NCBI GenBank assembly: GCA_002717365.1
Contig: PBDJ01000027.1
Span: forward strand, 17,717 to 81,716
From: Acidimicrobiaceae bacterium
GTDB lineage: Bacteria > Actinomycetota > Acidimicrobiia > Acidimicrobiales > MedAcidi-G1
DNA: 64,000 bases
Reading direction: 5' to 3'
Of this stretch, positions 49,724-58,363 are shown piece by piece. The position numbers and the translations under genes were made by a program. The notes under the pieces were generated by a model that made no database searches, was not told the origin of the DNA, and saw nothing but the letters and a program-made list of their open reading frames with translations. Numbering within the stretch: position 1 is the first letter of the stretch; each line of letters opens with the position of its first letter.

Positions 49724-50673
49724 TGCCGCGAAACCACTTCGTAGCCTGGTCCCTCGGGCTCGTCGTCAACGATCTCGGCCGGAAAGCCGGGGGCCCGGAC
49801 ATCAAGGCCTGTGGCCTCCTCCAGGCGGCGGATGATGTTCGGAGAGAACTCCCGGTCCCCGTACCGCTCCCGGCCGTCTTCGAACACTTTTACCAGCAGC
49901 GGCGAGAGTTCTAAAGGGACGTCCAGTTTCCGGGCTAAGGCATCGAATAAGCCCACGTCCTTGACCACTAAGTCCATGGTGAAGTTGATGTCCCGGCTGC
50001 CGTTGAGGATGACCTGACCCTCCGTCTCGTGGACAAATGAGTTACCCGACGAGATGCGGATGGCCTCGTAGGTGGTGTTGAGATCCATGCCGGCTGCCGT
50101 CGCGGTGACTAGGGCCTCGGCGATGGAGGCCAGGTTGGCCGACGCCAAGTAGTTGGTCAGAACCTTCAAGACCGACGCCGAGCCGAGGGGCCCTGTGTGG
50201 AGGACCCGCCGGCCCATAGTGGTCAGCACGGGCAGGATCCGGTCGAAGGCCTCGCGTTCACACCCGGCGAAGATTGCGATGTTCCCGGTGGCCGCCCGGT
50301 GACAGCCCCCAGAAACTGGACAGTCCACCGGCTGGGCCCCGGCGGCCCGAACCAACTCCCCCATCCGTCGAACCTCAGCCTCGTCGGTGGTGCTCATCTC
50401 CATCCAGACCTTGCCCTCCGACAGCCCGGCCAAAATCCCGTCATCGGCTTCCATCACCGTCGAGCAGGCGGCGGGCGACGGCAGGCAGGTCACCACCACA
50501 TCACAGGCCTCGGCCATCTCACGTGGCGAGTCCGCCCAGTCCGCCCCCTCATCCAAAAACTGCCGGGCCGTCTCCCGGTCAAAGTCGCGAACGGTCAGGT
50601 CATAACCGTTGCGAAGCAAGCTGCCTGCCAGCTTGCCGCCCACATTCCCCAAGCCGATGAAACCGATACGCAC
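49720..50673 (-). CDS. 3-hydroxyisobutyrate dehydrogenase-family oxidoreductase
   Basis: A 317-residue beta-hydroxyacid dehydrogenase. The Rossmann motif IGFIGLGNVGGKLAGSLLRN is at the N-terminus, PVSGGCHRAATGNIAIFAG near residue 125 is the substrate motif, and Lys in SVLKVLTNYL near residue 170 is the catalytic residue. RDFD after beta-2 leaves NAD versus NADP open. Members oxidise 3-hydroxyisobutyrate, tartronate semialdehyde and similar compounds. It is the first gene of a two-gene operon with the MDR enzyme. Confidence 0.88.
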   Translation of the reverse strand: MRIGFIGLGNVGGKLAGSLLRNGYDLTVRDFDRETARQFLDEGADWADSPREMAEACDVVVTCLPSPAACSTVMEADDGILAGLSEGKVWMEMSTTDEAEVRRMGELVRAAGAQPVDCPVSGGCHRAATGNIAIFAGCEREAFDRILPVLTTMGRRVLHTGPLGSASVLKVLTNYLASANLASIAEALVTATAAGMDLNTTYEAIRISSGNSFVHETEGQVILNGSRDINFTMDLVVKDVGLFDALARKLDVPLELSPLLVKVFEDGRERYGDREFSPNIIRRLEEATGLDVRAPGFPAEIVDDEPEGPGYEVVSRQ

Positions 50674-50727
50674 GGCCGCGCACTCTAGACAGCAGTCGGA
50701 CCGTCAGGGGTGTCCTACCCTGCTGGC

Positions 50728-50835
50728 ATGTTCGCCAGGATCCGGCCCGACACCTGGGACCACCTCGCAATCGCCGATGCCCTAATCGTCGGCATCCTGA
50801 CTGCGGATCCGGTCTCCGACCGGCCTCTGGCGTAA
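50728..50835 (+). CDS. Possible 35-residue small protein upstream of metY
   Basis: ATG 50728 opens a 35-codon frame (MFARIRPDTWDHLAIADAL at the start) that ends at TAA 50833-50835, nine bases before the next gene. No clear ribosome site or family is visible. It could be a leader peptide controlling the sulfur-assimilation gene downstream, or chance. Confidence 0.25.
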   Translation: MFARIRPDTWDHLAIADALIVGILTADPVSDRPLA

Positions 50836-50844
50836 GTTCTGGCC

Positions 50845-52137
50845 ATGGTCGAGCCTGACAATCACCGCTTCGATACCCGCGCCTTACACGCTGGTCAGCG
50901 CCCCGACCCGACCACCGGTTCGCGGGCCGTCCCCATCCACCAGACCACGTCGTACGTATTTGACTCAGTTGACCACGCTGCCGGCCTGTTCAACCTGGAG
51001 GTCAGCGGGCACCTGTACTCCCGGATCTCTAACCCGACAGTGGCCGTCTTGGAAGAACGCATCGCCTCACTGGAAGGAGGGGTGGGTGCTGTTTGCACAG
51101 CCAGCGGTCAAGCTGCTTTTCACCTGGCCATGGCCACCATCCTCCACGCCGGCGACCACGTAGTAGCTAGTCGCAATATCTACGGCGGTAGCCACAACAT
51201 ATTGAACCTGACCATGCCCCGGTTTGGGATCACAACGTCATTCATTGACCCGAGAGATCCGGCGGCCTTCGCCGAAGCCATCCGGCCCGAGACCCGTCTG
51301 GTCTTTGCTGAGACACTGGGCAACCCGAGCATCGAGGTACTGGACATCGCCGCGGTCGCCGAGGTAGCCCACGGAGCCGGCCTGCCCCTGGCCGTCGACT
51401 CCACGTTCGCCACCCCGTATCTGATACGCCCCATCGACCACGGAGCCGACATCGTTATCCACTCGGTAACCAAGTTCTTGGGTGGGCACGGGGTGGCCAT
51501 CGGGGGCGTGGTAGTCGACGGAGGCCGGTTCGACTGGTCGGCCTCGGGGAAGTTCCCGACCCTGACCGAACCCTACGAGGGCTACCACGGCATCACATTC
51601 GCCGAGGAGTTTGGCCCGGCCGCCTTGTCGATGCGGGCCCGGGCCGAGGGCCTGCGGGATTTCGGCGCTTGTATGAGTCCAGCCAACGCCTTCTATCTGC
51701 TGCAGGGCGTAGAAACCCTGCCGGTGCGTATGGCCCGCCACGTGGACAACACCCACCGGGTGGTCGAAATGCTGGATTCTCATGAGGCCGTGGAGTGGAT
51801 CCGCCACCCGTCGCATCCCAGCCACCCCGACCACGAGTTAGCCGCCCGTCTCTATCCCAAGGGCACGGGCGCCATCTTGAGTTTCGGCGTACGCGGTGGC
51901 CGAGAAGCCGGCAGGAAGTTCATCGAGGCAGTAGGCCTGGCCTCCCACCTGGCCAACGTTGGCGACGCCAAAACGCTGGTCATACACCCCGGATCGACCA
52001 CCCACCAGCAGATGAGTGCCACTGACCTGGCCGAGGCGGGAATCAGCGAGGAATTGGTCCGGCTATCGGTCGGACTCGAAGACCCGGATGACATCTGCGA
52101 AGACCTGGCGCGGGCCCTCCGGGCCTCCCAGCGGTAG
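50845..52137 (+). CDS. metY: O-acetylhomoserine sulfhydrylase-type PLP enzyme
   Basis: A 430-residue cystathionine-gamma-synthase-family enzyme of the O-acetylhomoserine aminocarboxypropyltransferase length class. It makes homocysteine from acetylhomoserine and sulfide. Landmarks are RALHAGQRPDPTTGSRAVPI at residue 10, YSRISNPTVAVLEERIASLE, the PLP-ring segment YGGSHNILN, and Lys in VIHSVTKFLGGHG near residue 212 forming the internal aldimine. Length and motifs favour MetY over MetB/MetC. A JAMM peptidase-like gene at 1-173 could relate to a CysO-type cysteine route, but the two loci are far apart. Confidence 0.88.
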   Translation: MVEPDNHRFDTRALHAGQRPDPTTGSRAVPIHQTTSYVFDSVDHAAGLFNLEVSGHLYSRISNPTVAVLEERIASLEGGVGAVCTASGQAAFHLAMATILHAGDHVVASRNIYGGSHNILNLTMPRFGITTSFIDPRDPAAFAEAIRPETRLVFAETLGNPSIEVLDIAAVAEVAHGAGLPLAVDSTFATPYLIRPIDHGADIVIHSVTKFLGGHGVAIGGVVVDGGRFDWSASGKFPTLTEPYEGYHGITFAEEFGPAALSMRARAEGLRDFGACMSPANAFYLLQGVETLPVRMARHVDNTHRVVEMLDSHEAVEWIRHPSHPSHPDHELAARLYPKGTGAILSFGVRGGREAGRKFIEAVGLASHLANVGDAKTLVIHPGSTTHQQMSATDLAEAGISEELVRLSVGLEDPDDICEDLARALRASQR

Positions 52138-52145
52138 GGGTCGCC

Positions 52146-52958
52146 ATGCGCTTCGAGGTCGCCGGACGGACGGTGAACGCGGCTACTGGGGCAGTCTCAG
52201 TGGAACGACCCGAGGTGGCCAACGCCCCGCTGGTCGTTCTGGTCCACGGGGCGGGCATGGACCGGTCAGTGTGGTCTCACCAGACTCGCTGGCTAGCCCA
52301 CCACGACGCCCGGGCCCTGGCTATCGACCTGCCCGGTCACGGCGCGTCCGACGGGCCGGCACTGAGTTCCGTTGCTGACATGGCCTGTTGGTTATGCCAG
52401 GTAGCCGACGCCCTCGACGACCCAATCCACGTAGTCGGCCACTCCATGGGGGCGTTCATCGGCTTGGAGGCGTCGGCAACTAACCCAGACCGGATCGCCT
52501 CGTTAGCCCTCCTGGGTGTGGGTGCCACCATGACCGTTCACCCGGACCTCCAAGCTGCGGCCGACGCGAACGACCCCAAGGCCGCCGCCCTTATGGCCGG
52601 CTGGATGCACGGACCCGACCAGCAGTTCGGAGATAACCCGACGCCCGGAATGTCGATGACGGGCACCAGCCAGGCCACCATTGAGAGTTGCCCGCCCGGC
52701 GTCCTAGGACCGGACTTGCGAGCCTGTGCCACCTACGACGGAGCCGTGACAGCCGCTTCTGCTGTCTCCTGTCCGACGACCCTGATCCTGGGCTCCCTCG
52801 ACCGTATGACGCCCCGGGAGACAGCTCAGCCGCTGATCGACACCATGGTCGACGCCACGGTGGTTGAGTTGGCTACGTCGGGACACGCTCCGATGATGGA
52901 GGAGCCGGATGCTGTCCGCAGTGTGCTCGGCGAGCACCTGGCGCGGGCTACCGCCTAA
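52146..52958 (+). CDS. Alpha/beta hydrolase
   Basis: A 270-residue single-domain alpha/beta hydrolase without a signal peptide. VVLVHGAGMDRSVW supplies the oxyanion loop, Ser in VVGHSMGAFIGLEA near residue 102 is the nucleophile, Asp is likely in LGSLDRMT and His in TSGHAPMMEE. The gene starts nine bases after metY, so it may be co-transcribed. In some organisms an alpha/beta hydrolase next to metY or metZ is homoserine acetyltransferase, but this protein is shorter and lacks that family's features. The substrate is unknown. Confidence 0.85.
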   Translation: MRFEVAGRTVNAATGAVSVERPEVANAPLVVLVHGAGMDRSVWSHQTRWLAHHDARALAIDLPGHGASDGPALSSVADMACWLCQVADALDDPIHVVGHSMGAFIGLEASATNPDRIASLALLGVGATMTVHPDLQAAADANDPKAAALMAGWMHGPDQQFGDNPTPGMSMTGTSQATIESCPPGVLGPDLRACATYDGAVTAASAVSCPTTLILGSLDRMTPRETAQPLIDTMVDATVVELATSGHAPMMEEPDAVRSVLGEHLARATA

Positions 52959-52972
52959 ACAGCGACCCGGTC

Positions 52973-54223
52973 TTAGTTCTGGAGAAGTTCTCGGAACGGA
53001 GTGTCTTTCGACGGGCCCGGTTCCTTGGGAAGGCCCAGCGCCCGCTCCCCGATGATGTTTCGCTGCACCTGGTCGGTCCCGCCGTAGATGGATGGGGCCG
53101 GGCTGAACACCGTTACCCCCTGGACCAGACCACCGGTGCTCGAGGATTCGGGAGCCAGCATCCCGTCAGCCCCAACGATCAGGTTCCCAACCTCGCGACT
53201 GCGGCGAACCAGTTCGCTCATAGACAACTTGGCCAGATTTCCCTCAGCTCCCGTTCGGCTACCACGACCCTTGGCCCGCAGCAGATTCAGGCGATTCACC
53301 TCGTTCAGAATGTGCAACTTGGTGATCTCCTGACGCACGATCGGATCGTCCGAATTGCCCATCCTCCGAGCCAAATCAACCAGGAGGTTGCTTCCCATAC
53401 CCCGGCCGCCTTCGCCGTCAGGACCCGAAACGGGGTGCCGCTCGGTGAAGTCACCAACCCGCCTTTCCAGACGACCGGCCAGGGTGCCGGGAGCCACTGA
53501 GATGGGCTCCCTCCCAGCGCCACCCAAGCTGGCTCGCTCGACAGCCAGCGTGGTGTTGGCCACCGCCCATCCAGCACCCGTGCCTCCGATGACCGCATCG
53601 TGAGAAACCCGGGCCTCATCCAGGAACACTTCGTTGAACAGAGCCTGGCCAGTCATCTCCCGGAGGGGCCGCACTTCAATCCCCGGCTGTTCCATGTCGA
53701 TGGCGAAATAGGTAATGCCCTGGTGCTTAGGGGCGTCTGTGTCAGTCCGGGCGATCAGCATGCCCTTCTGGGCCAGGTGACCTCCAGAAGTCCACACCTT
53801 CTGACCGGTAACCACCCACTCATCGCCGTCACGCTCGGCTCTGGCCTGTAAGCCGGCCAGATCAGAGCCGGCACCCGGCTCGGAGAACAACTGGCACCAG
53901 GCCACCGTGCCGTCGAGGATTTCTGGAACGTACCGGTCGACCTGTTCGGGAGTGCCGTGCACGGCGATGGTCGGGGCGGCCAGCATCGAACCCAGTCCGG
54001 TGGGCGGCCCAACCACCCCGGCCTCAGCCAAGCCGGTTGACACAGCAGCCACCAGGTCCCGGCCGTAGCCTCGCCCACCGGCCTCGGTCGGCATGGCCGG
54101 CGAGGACCAGCGTCCCTCAGCTAGACGCTTCCACCAGTCGGCCACCGTAAGATCGGGGTCCCAGTTCTCGTCTAGCCACGCATCCAGTTCGGCCCGTACG
54201 TCGGCGGCAGTGAGGTCACCCAT
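52973..54223 (-). CDS. Acyl-CoA dehydrogenase family protein
   Basis: A 416-residue flavoenzyme. CQLFSEPGAGSDLAGLQA near residue 125 is the first acyl-CoA dehydrogenase signature, WVVTGQKVWTSGGHLAQKG follows in the beta domain, and GGTDQVQRNIIGERALGLPK near the C-terminus is the second signature. The Glu base at the usual position of medium-chain enzymes is not obvious, so it belongs to a divergent branch such as those acting on sterol side chains. ATG 54223 was chosen over a longer frame. It runs convergent with the alpha/beta hydrolase. Confidence 0.88.
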   Translation of the reverse strand: MGDLTAADVRAELDAWLDENWDPDLTVADWWKRLAEGRWSSPAMPTEAGGRGYGRDLVAAVSTGLAEAGVVGPPTGLGSMLAAPTIAVHGTPEQVDRYVPEILDGTVAWCQLFSEPGAGSDLAGLQARAERDGDEWVVTGQKVWTSGGHLAQKGMLIARTDTDAPKHQGITYFAIDMEQPGIEVRPLREMTGQALFNEVFLDEARVSHDAVIGGTGAGWAVANTTLAVERASLGGAGREPISVAPGTLAGRLERRVGDFTERHPVSGPDGEGGRGMGSNLLVDLARRMGNSDDPIVRQEITKLHILNEVNRLNLLRAKGRGSRTGAEGNLAKLSMSELVRRSREVGNLIVGADGMLAPESSSTGGLVQGVTVFSPAPSIYGGTDQVQRNIIGERALGLPKEPGPSKDTPFRELLQN

Positions 54224-54382
54224 GGTCGGAGTCTGGCACGGTCCCCTACCCGACAACTAAGCCGCCAACCTGCCTTCCACGTCACTGAATCTCCACTCTG
54301 CTGGTGTAATCAAACCGTCGGCTCCCAGTCTCATCGCTAGGGTAGGCACACGACTCCGATAGCCACCGAGGAGGTCTGACCG

Positions 54383-56098
54383 GTGCGCTGGTCGTCACTT
54401 TTCATTCCTACCCTGCGCGACGCCCCAGCCGAGGCCGAGGCGGTAAGCCACCAGTTGTTGGTCCGCGGTGGCTTCATGCGCCAACTCCAGTCCGGGCACT
54501 ACTCGATGCTGCCCCTGGGCTGGAGGGTTCATCAGAAAGTGGCCGAGGTCATCCGCCAGGAAATGGACGCCATCGGAGCCCAGGAGTTCCACCTACCGGC
54601 CATGCATCCGGCATCGCTGTGGCAGGCCTCGGGCCGCTGGGATTCCATCGGTGAGGAGATGTTCCGCCTCACTGACCGTAAGGGCGTCGACTTGGCCCTC
54701 GGGATGACCCACGAGGAGGTCTTCACCTCCCTATCTCTGGAACTGAGTTCATACCGGGACCTCCCCCAGATCTGGTATCAGATCCAATGGAAGTTCCGTG
54801 ACGAGCCCCGCCCCAAGTCGGGCCTACTACGGGTACGAGAGTTCGCCATGAAGGACTCGTACTCGTTCGATCTGGATGACGCCGGGCTGGACCGTTCATT
54901 CGACCTCCACCACGACGCCTACCTGCGGACCTTCCGGCGTCTCGATCTCGATGCTCAACCCGTGGAGGCTTCGTCGGGCGCTATGGGTGGGAGCGCCTCG
55001 ATCGAGTTCATGGTCGAGTCCGACGCCGGCGAAGACGACGTGGCGATCTGTGAGGGCTGCGGGTACGCGGCCAACGTGGAGCGAGCTACCGCCGTACCCG
55101 CTCCCGTAGAGAACCGACCTGGCAGCGACAGTCCGGAGGCCTTCCCCACGCCGGGGGTCCGTACTATCGCTGCCCTGGCCGAGGCTGGCCACCCGCCAGC
55201 CCACCAGATCAAAACCCTCGTCTACAGGGTGGACGGAGTCCTGACCCTGATTCTGCTGCGAGGCGATCACCCGTTCCTGGAACAGAAGTTTGCTGACGCC
55301 ACAGGGGCCGTCGACATCGTGCCGGCTGAGGCCGACGAGATCCGGGCCGCGCTGGATGCCTCTCCAGGCAGTCTGGGTGCCGTCGGGGTCTCTGATCTGG
55401 AGATTTATGCCGACGAAGCCCTGCGGGGCCGCTCGGGCATGACCACCGGAGCCAACGAGGACGACGTGCACCTGACCGGAGTGGACGTAGAACGCGACAT
55501 AGCCGTAGACCACTGGATCAACGTCCGCGGGATCCTGGATGGCGAAGCTTGCGCCTCGTGCGGAGGGACCCTGCGAGTCGCCCGCTGCATCGAGGCCGGC
55601 CATATCTTCAAGTTGGGCCGGAAGTACAGCGAGGCTCTGGGTGTGACTGTCCTGGACGCCGAGGGTGAGAACCGAGTTCCCACCATGGGGTCCTACGGCA
55701 TCGGTGTGGGGCGGGCCATGGCCGCGGTGGCCGAGACCCACCACGACGAGAACGGTCTGGTCTGGCCGATGGTCATCGCCCCGTACGAGGTAGTACTAAC
55801 CGTGGTCAAGGTCGACCACGAGGAATCAATGGCCGTGGCCGAAAAGCTCTACGACGACCTACGGGATGCTGGAGTGGACGTCCTGCTCGACGACCGCGAT
55901 GGGCGCGCTGGGGTGAAGTTCGCTGACGCCGAACTGGTCGGTATCCCCCTTCGCGTCACCATCGGGCCCCGCGGAATCGAGAACGGAAAACTAGAACTCA
56001 CCATCCGGAGCAACGGCGAGCAGGTCGACGTACCGGCCGACGAGGTGGCCGGCCAGTTGGTCGAGTTGGTGACCGCCGGGCGGGCAGCGGGCCGCTAG
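54383..56098 (+). CDS. proS: Prolyl-tRNA synthetase (bacterial type with editing domain)
   Basis: A 571-residue class II aminoacyl-tRNA synthetase charging tRNA-Pro. The start RWSSLFIPTLRDAPAEAEA is typical of bacterial ProS. Motif 2 is FRDEPRPKSGLLRVREFAMKD (read around residue 140). The inserted YbaK-like editing domain that clears mischarged Ala spans about residues 240-390, and motif 3 is GSYGIGVGRAM near residue 435. The C-terminal anticodon-binding domain follows. GTG 54383 is preceded by GAGGAGG with good spacing. The cognate tRNA-Pro(TGG) gene lies 5 kb downstream. Confidence 0.96.
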   Translation: MRWSSLFIPTLRDAPAEAEAVSHQLLVRGGFMRQLQSGHYSMLPLGWRVHQKVAEVIRQEMDAIGAQEFHLPAMHPASLWQASGRWDSIGEEMFRLTDRKGVDLALGMTHEEVFTSLSLELSSYRDLPQIWYQIQWKFRDEPRPKSGLLRVREFAMKDSYSFDLDDAGLDRSFDLHHDAYLRTFRRLDLDAQPVEASSGAMGGSASIEFMVESDAGEDDVAICEGCGYAANVERATAVPAPVENRPGSDSPEAFPTPGVRTIAALAEAGHPPAHQIKTLVYRVDGVLTLILLRGDHPFLEQKFADATGAVDIVPAEADEIRAALDASPGSLGAVGVSDLEIYADEALRGRSGMTTGANEDDVHLTGVDVERDIAVDHWINVRGILDGEACASCGGTLRVARCIEAGHIFKLGRKYSEALGVTVLDAEGENRVPTMGSYGIGVGRAMAAVAETHHDENGLVWPMVIAPYEVVLTVVKVDHEESMAVAEKLYDDLRDAGVDVLLDDRDGRAGVKFADAELVGIPLRVTIGPRGIENGKLELTIRSNGEQVDVPADEVAGQLVELVTAGRAAGR

Positions 56099-56141
56099 CG
56101 TTCAGCCCTCACGACCGGCAATTCCGCCGAGGATCCCCGCT

Positions 56142-56525
56142 ATGCCCAAAACGATCGACCGGACTCTCCCCATCAAGCGGTACCGCAAGGTGGTAGCCAC
56201 CACCGACCTTCCCGGCGTCCCGGAGGGAACGGTCGGCAAGGTGCGGGTGGCCAATGGTGTCTCTTGGTACCGCTACTGGGTGGACTTCGACAACGGCGTC
56301 CGGATGGGCCAAGTCAGTCACGCTGATCTCTGTCTTGAAGACGACTGGGGCCGGTTCCAGTTGGACCGGGTAGAGGCCGAGCGCCGGGCCGCCGAGGCCC
56401 CCGAGGAGACCGGCGAAACCGAGGAAGGTGAGGCCGACGGCGAGAGTTCGACCGGCAACCGTTTCGGCATCCCTGAACACCTACTGGAACGCAGCCGGGC
56501 CGCGCGGGAGCGCCTCGGCGCCTAG
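56142..56525 (+). CDS. Uncharacterised 127-residue protein with SH3-like beta core
   Basis: No family name could be given. The first 75 residues (TIDRTLPIKRYRKVVATTDL and GVPEGTVGKVRVANGVSWY) look like a small beta-barrel of the SH3/KOW type. The rest is acidic (EETGETEEGEADGE) and ends in a short basic helix (LLERSRAARERLGA). The gene sits 43 bases after proS and before carD, all on the same strand, so it may belong to an information-processing cluster. Similar small proteins may be common in actinobacteria, but this was not checked. Confidence 0.65.
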   Translation: MPKTIDRTLPIKRYRKVVATTDLPGVPEGTVGKVRVANGVSWYRYWVDFDNGVRMGQVSHADLCLEDDWGRFQLDRVEAERRAAEAPEETGETEEGEADGESSTGNRFGIPEHLLERSRAARERLGA

Positions 56526-56629
56526 CCCCCGGTACTCCTAGAGCGTCACCGGTCACAGCGGACCTGCACCCCACACCGGGGTATCCTTCCCCGTCACTCC
56601 TTCCCTCTTCAGCTCCGGAGGCTTCCTCG

Positions 56630-57106
56630 ATGTTCAAACCCGGCGACAAGGTCGTCTACCCGCACCACGGCGCGGCGATCATCGAGAAGAAGGAGAAACG
56701 GAAGGCTTTTGGGAAAACCACGGAATACCTGGTCCTCCGTATGGCCCACGGTGAGTTAACGCTCTCCGTGCCGGTCGAGAATGCCGAAGATGTCGGCATG
56801 CGCTGGCCGATCTCCAAGGAGGACGTAAAGGACCTATTTGAGGTGCTTCAAAAGCGGGATATCCGCGAGCCCGCCAACTGGTCCCGGCGGTTCAAGAACC
56901 ACCAGGAGAAACTTAAGAGCGGCGATGTCTACCAGGTGGCCGAGGTGGTTCGGAACTTGGCGCTACGTGAACAGGCCAAGGGCCTGTCAGCCGGCGAAAA
57001 GACGCTCTACAACAAGGCCCTAGACGTATTGGTCTCAGAGTTGGCCTTTGCCCTCAATACACCTGAGGACAAAGCAATGGCCAAGGTTGCCGACGCCCTC
57101 TCCTAA
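56630..57106 (+). CDS. carD: CarD-family RNA polymerase-binding regulator
   Basis: A 158-residue CarD protein, an essential stabiliser of RNA polymerase open complexes in actinobacteria. The N-terminal RNA polymerase-interacting domain begins MFKPGDKVVYPHHGAAIIEK and contains YLVLRMAHGELTLSVPVEN. The C-terminal helical DNA-binding domain contains WSRRFKNHQEKL and GEKTLYNKALDVLVSELAFA. The Trp of the DNA wedge is present. The length is nearly identical to mycobacterial CarD. Confidence 0.95.
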   Translation: MFKPGDKVVYPHHGAAIIEKKEKRKAFGKTTEYLVLRMAHGELTLSVPVENAEDVGMRWPISKEDVKDLFEVLQKRDIREPANWSRRFKNHQEKLKSGDVYQVAEVVRNLALREQAKGLSAGEKTLYNKALDVLVSELAFALNTPEDKAMAKVADALS

Positions 57107-57181
57107 GCCGTCCGCCCTGTCCTATGCTCCGAACGGGGTCCGGCACGGGCTGGGTCCGTTGACGAGACAGGGTGGTTCGAG

Positions 57182-57646
57182 ATGACGGACGAACCTGAAC
57201 GGCGGATCGTCGTCGGCATGGAGGGTTCGGGTTACGCCCGAGCCGCCCTCATCTGGGCTATCGAAGAAGCTCATCACCGGGACGCTGTCGTCGAGGTGGT
57301 CACCTGCTACTCCCCCACCTACGTGCCCGCCGCTCCGGACCTCGGCTATGTGCCGTTGGACTCGTTCGACCTAGCTGCCGAAGTGGAGAAGATGCAGGGC
57401 GAGGTCATCGATTCAGCACTGGAGGCCTCCGCGTATAGCGGCGACGTCAAGATCCGGCGAACCTTGGAAAAAGGCCGGCCGGCTGACACCCTGATGGCAG
57501 TGGCCGAGGGTGCCGACATGCTCGTGGTGGGCAATCGGGGCCGTGGGGGCTTTGCCGGATTGCGTCTCGGTTCGGTCAGCCAAGCCATCGCTCATCACAG
57601 TCCGTGCCCGCTGGTGATCGTACGCACTGGCCTGGCCGACGATTGA
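57182..57646 (+). CDS. Universal stress protein (UspA family)
   Basis: A 154-residue single-domain Usp. RIVVGMEGSGYARAALIWAI is the first strand-helix, and VVGNRGRGGFAGLRLGSVSQ followed by PCPLVIVR holds the ATP-binding G-x2-G-x9-G-S motif, so ATP binding is likely. Actinobacterial UspA genes are often induced by hypoxia or starvation. A palindromic TGTGA-N6-TCACA site lies 45 bases downstream, between this gene and ogt. Confidence 0.92.
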   Translation: MTDEPERRIVVGMEGSGYARAALIWAIEEAHHRDAVVEVVTCYSPTYVPAAPDLGYVPLDSFDLAAEVEKMQGEVIDSALEASAYSGDVKIRRTLEKGRPADTLMAVAEGADMLVVGNRGRGGFAGLRLGSVSQAIAHHSPCPLVIVRTGLADD

Positions 57647-57687
57647 CCCGCCGGAGAACTGTCTCCAATCTGGATTTTTCGACGCCG

Positions 57688-57709
57688 GTGTGATGCGTGT
57701 CACACCGTT
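57688..57709. promoter_or_regulatory. CRP/FNR-type palindrome (TGTGA-N6-TCACA)
   Basis: TGTGATGCGTGTCACA (57691-57706) is a perfect match to the CRP-family consensus, extended to eight paired bases by flanking CGG and CCG. It lies 52 bases ahead of the ogt start, in the position of an operator. TTTT follows the right arm, so it could alternatively be a weak terminator hairpin for the uspA gene. Confidence 0.5.
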
Positions 57710-57760
57710 TTGCGCGAGAGTGGGGCTTCACGCATCCACGACCCATGAAGGGGGATCTGC

Positions 57761-58303
57761 ATGAGCGGCACCGAGGAGGAGGTCGGCGGAGAGCCCGTCG
57801 ACGAGATCGCGAAGATCGCCGGACCGGTTGGTGGGCTATGGGTGGCCTACAACGACCACGGCATCGCTGGAGCAAGTTTCGCGAACCTGAAGACCTTCGC
57901 CCGGTTCCGCGAGGAACATCACGACCGTACGGGACGTCCGTCGGCGCGCTCTGAGGCCATGCCTGACGACCTGTTTGACGCCATCGAGCACTCTTTCAAC
58001 ACTGGAAACCGTGATGCTCTCACTTTCGATCTCCGGGGTGGAACCCCGTTCCAGATCTCAGTGTGGGAGGCCTGCCTAGCTATCCCGGCTGGCAAGACCC
58101 ATACCTACGCTGACCTAGCCAAGACAATCCACCGACCGAATGCCGTCCGGGCCGTCGGGACCGCCCTGGGTGCTAACCCGATCCCGGTGCTTATCCCGTG
58201 CCACCGCGTCATCCGAACTGACGGCAGCCTGGGCGACTATGCCTTCGGCCTCCCCATCAAGGAACGCTTGCTGGATCGCGAAGCGGTCCGCTCGGCTGCC
58301 TGA
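57761..58303 (+). CDS. ogt: Methylated-DNA--protein-cysteine methyltransferase (Ogt type)
   Basis: A 180-residue suicide DNA repair protein that removes alkyl groups from O6-guanine. The active site is PCHRVIRTDGSLGDYAFG near residue 145, with the acceptor Cys. The helix-turn-helix and arginine finger region is TYADLAKTIHRPNAVRAVG. The N-terminal part is shorter than in Ada and lacks zinc cysteines, fitting the Ogt/MGMT class. ATG 57761 is preceded by GAAGGGGG. Confidence 0.92.
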   Translation: MSGTEEEVGGEPVDEIAKIAGPVGGLWVAYNDHGIAGASFANLKTFARFREEHHDRTGRPSARSEAMPDDLFDAIEHSFNTGNRDALTFDLRGGTPFQISVWEACLAIPAGKTHTYADLAKTIHRPNAVRAVGTALGANPIPVLIPCHRVIRTDGSLGDYAFGLPIKERLLDREAVRSAA

Positions 58304-58363
58304 TTCGCCTTCTCAGGGGTCGGTCCGGCAGAGTTGTCCGGGTTTCGACCAATAGGGGGCCTC

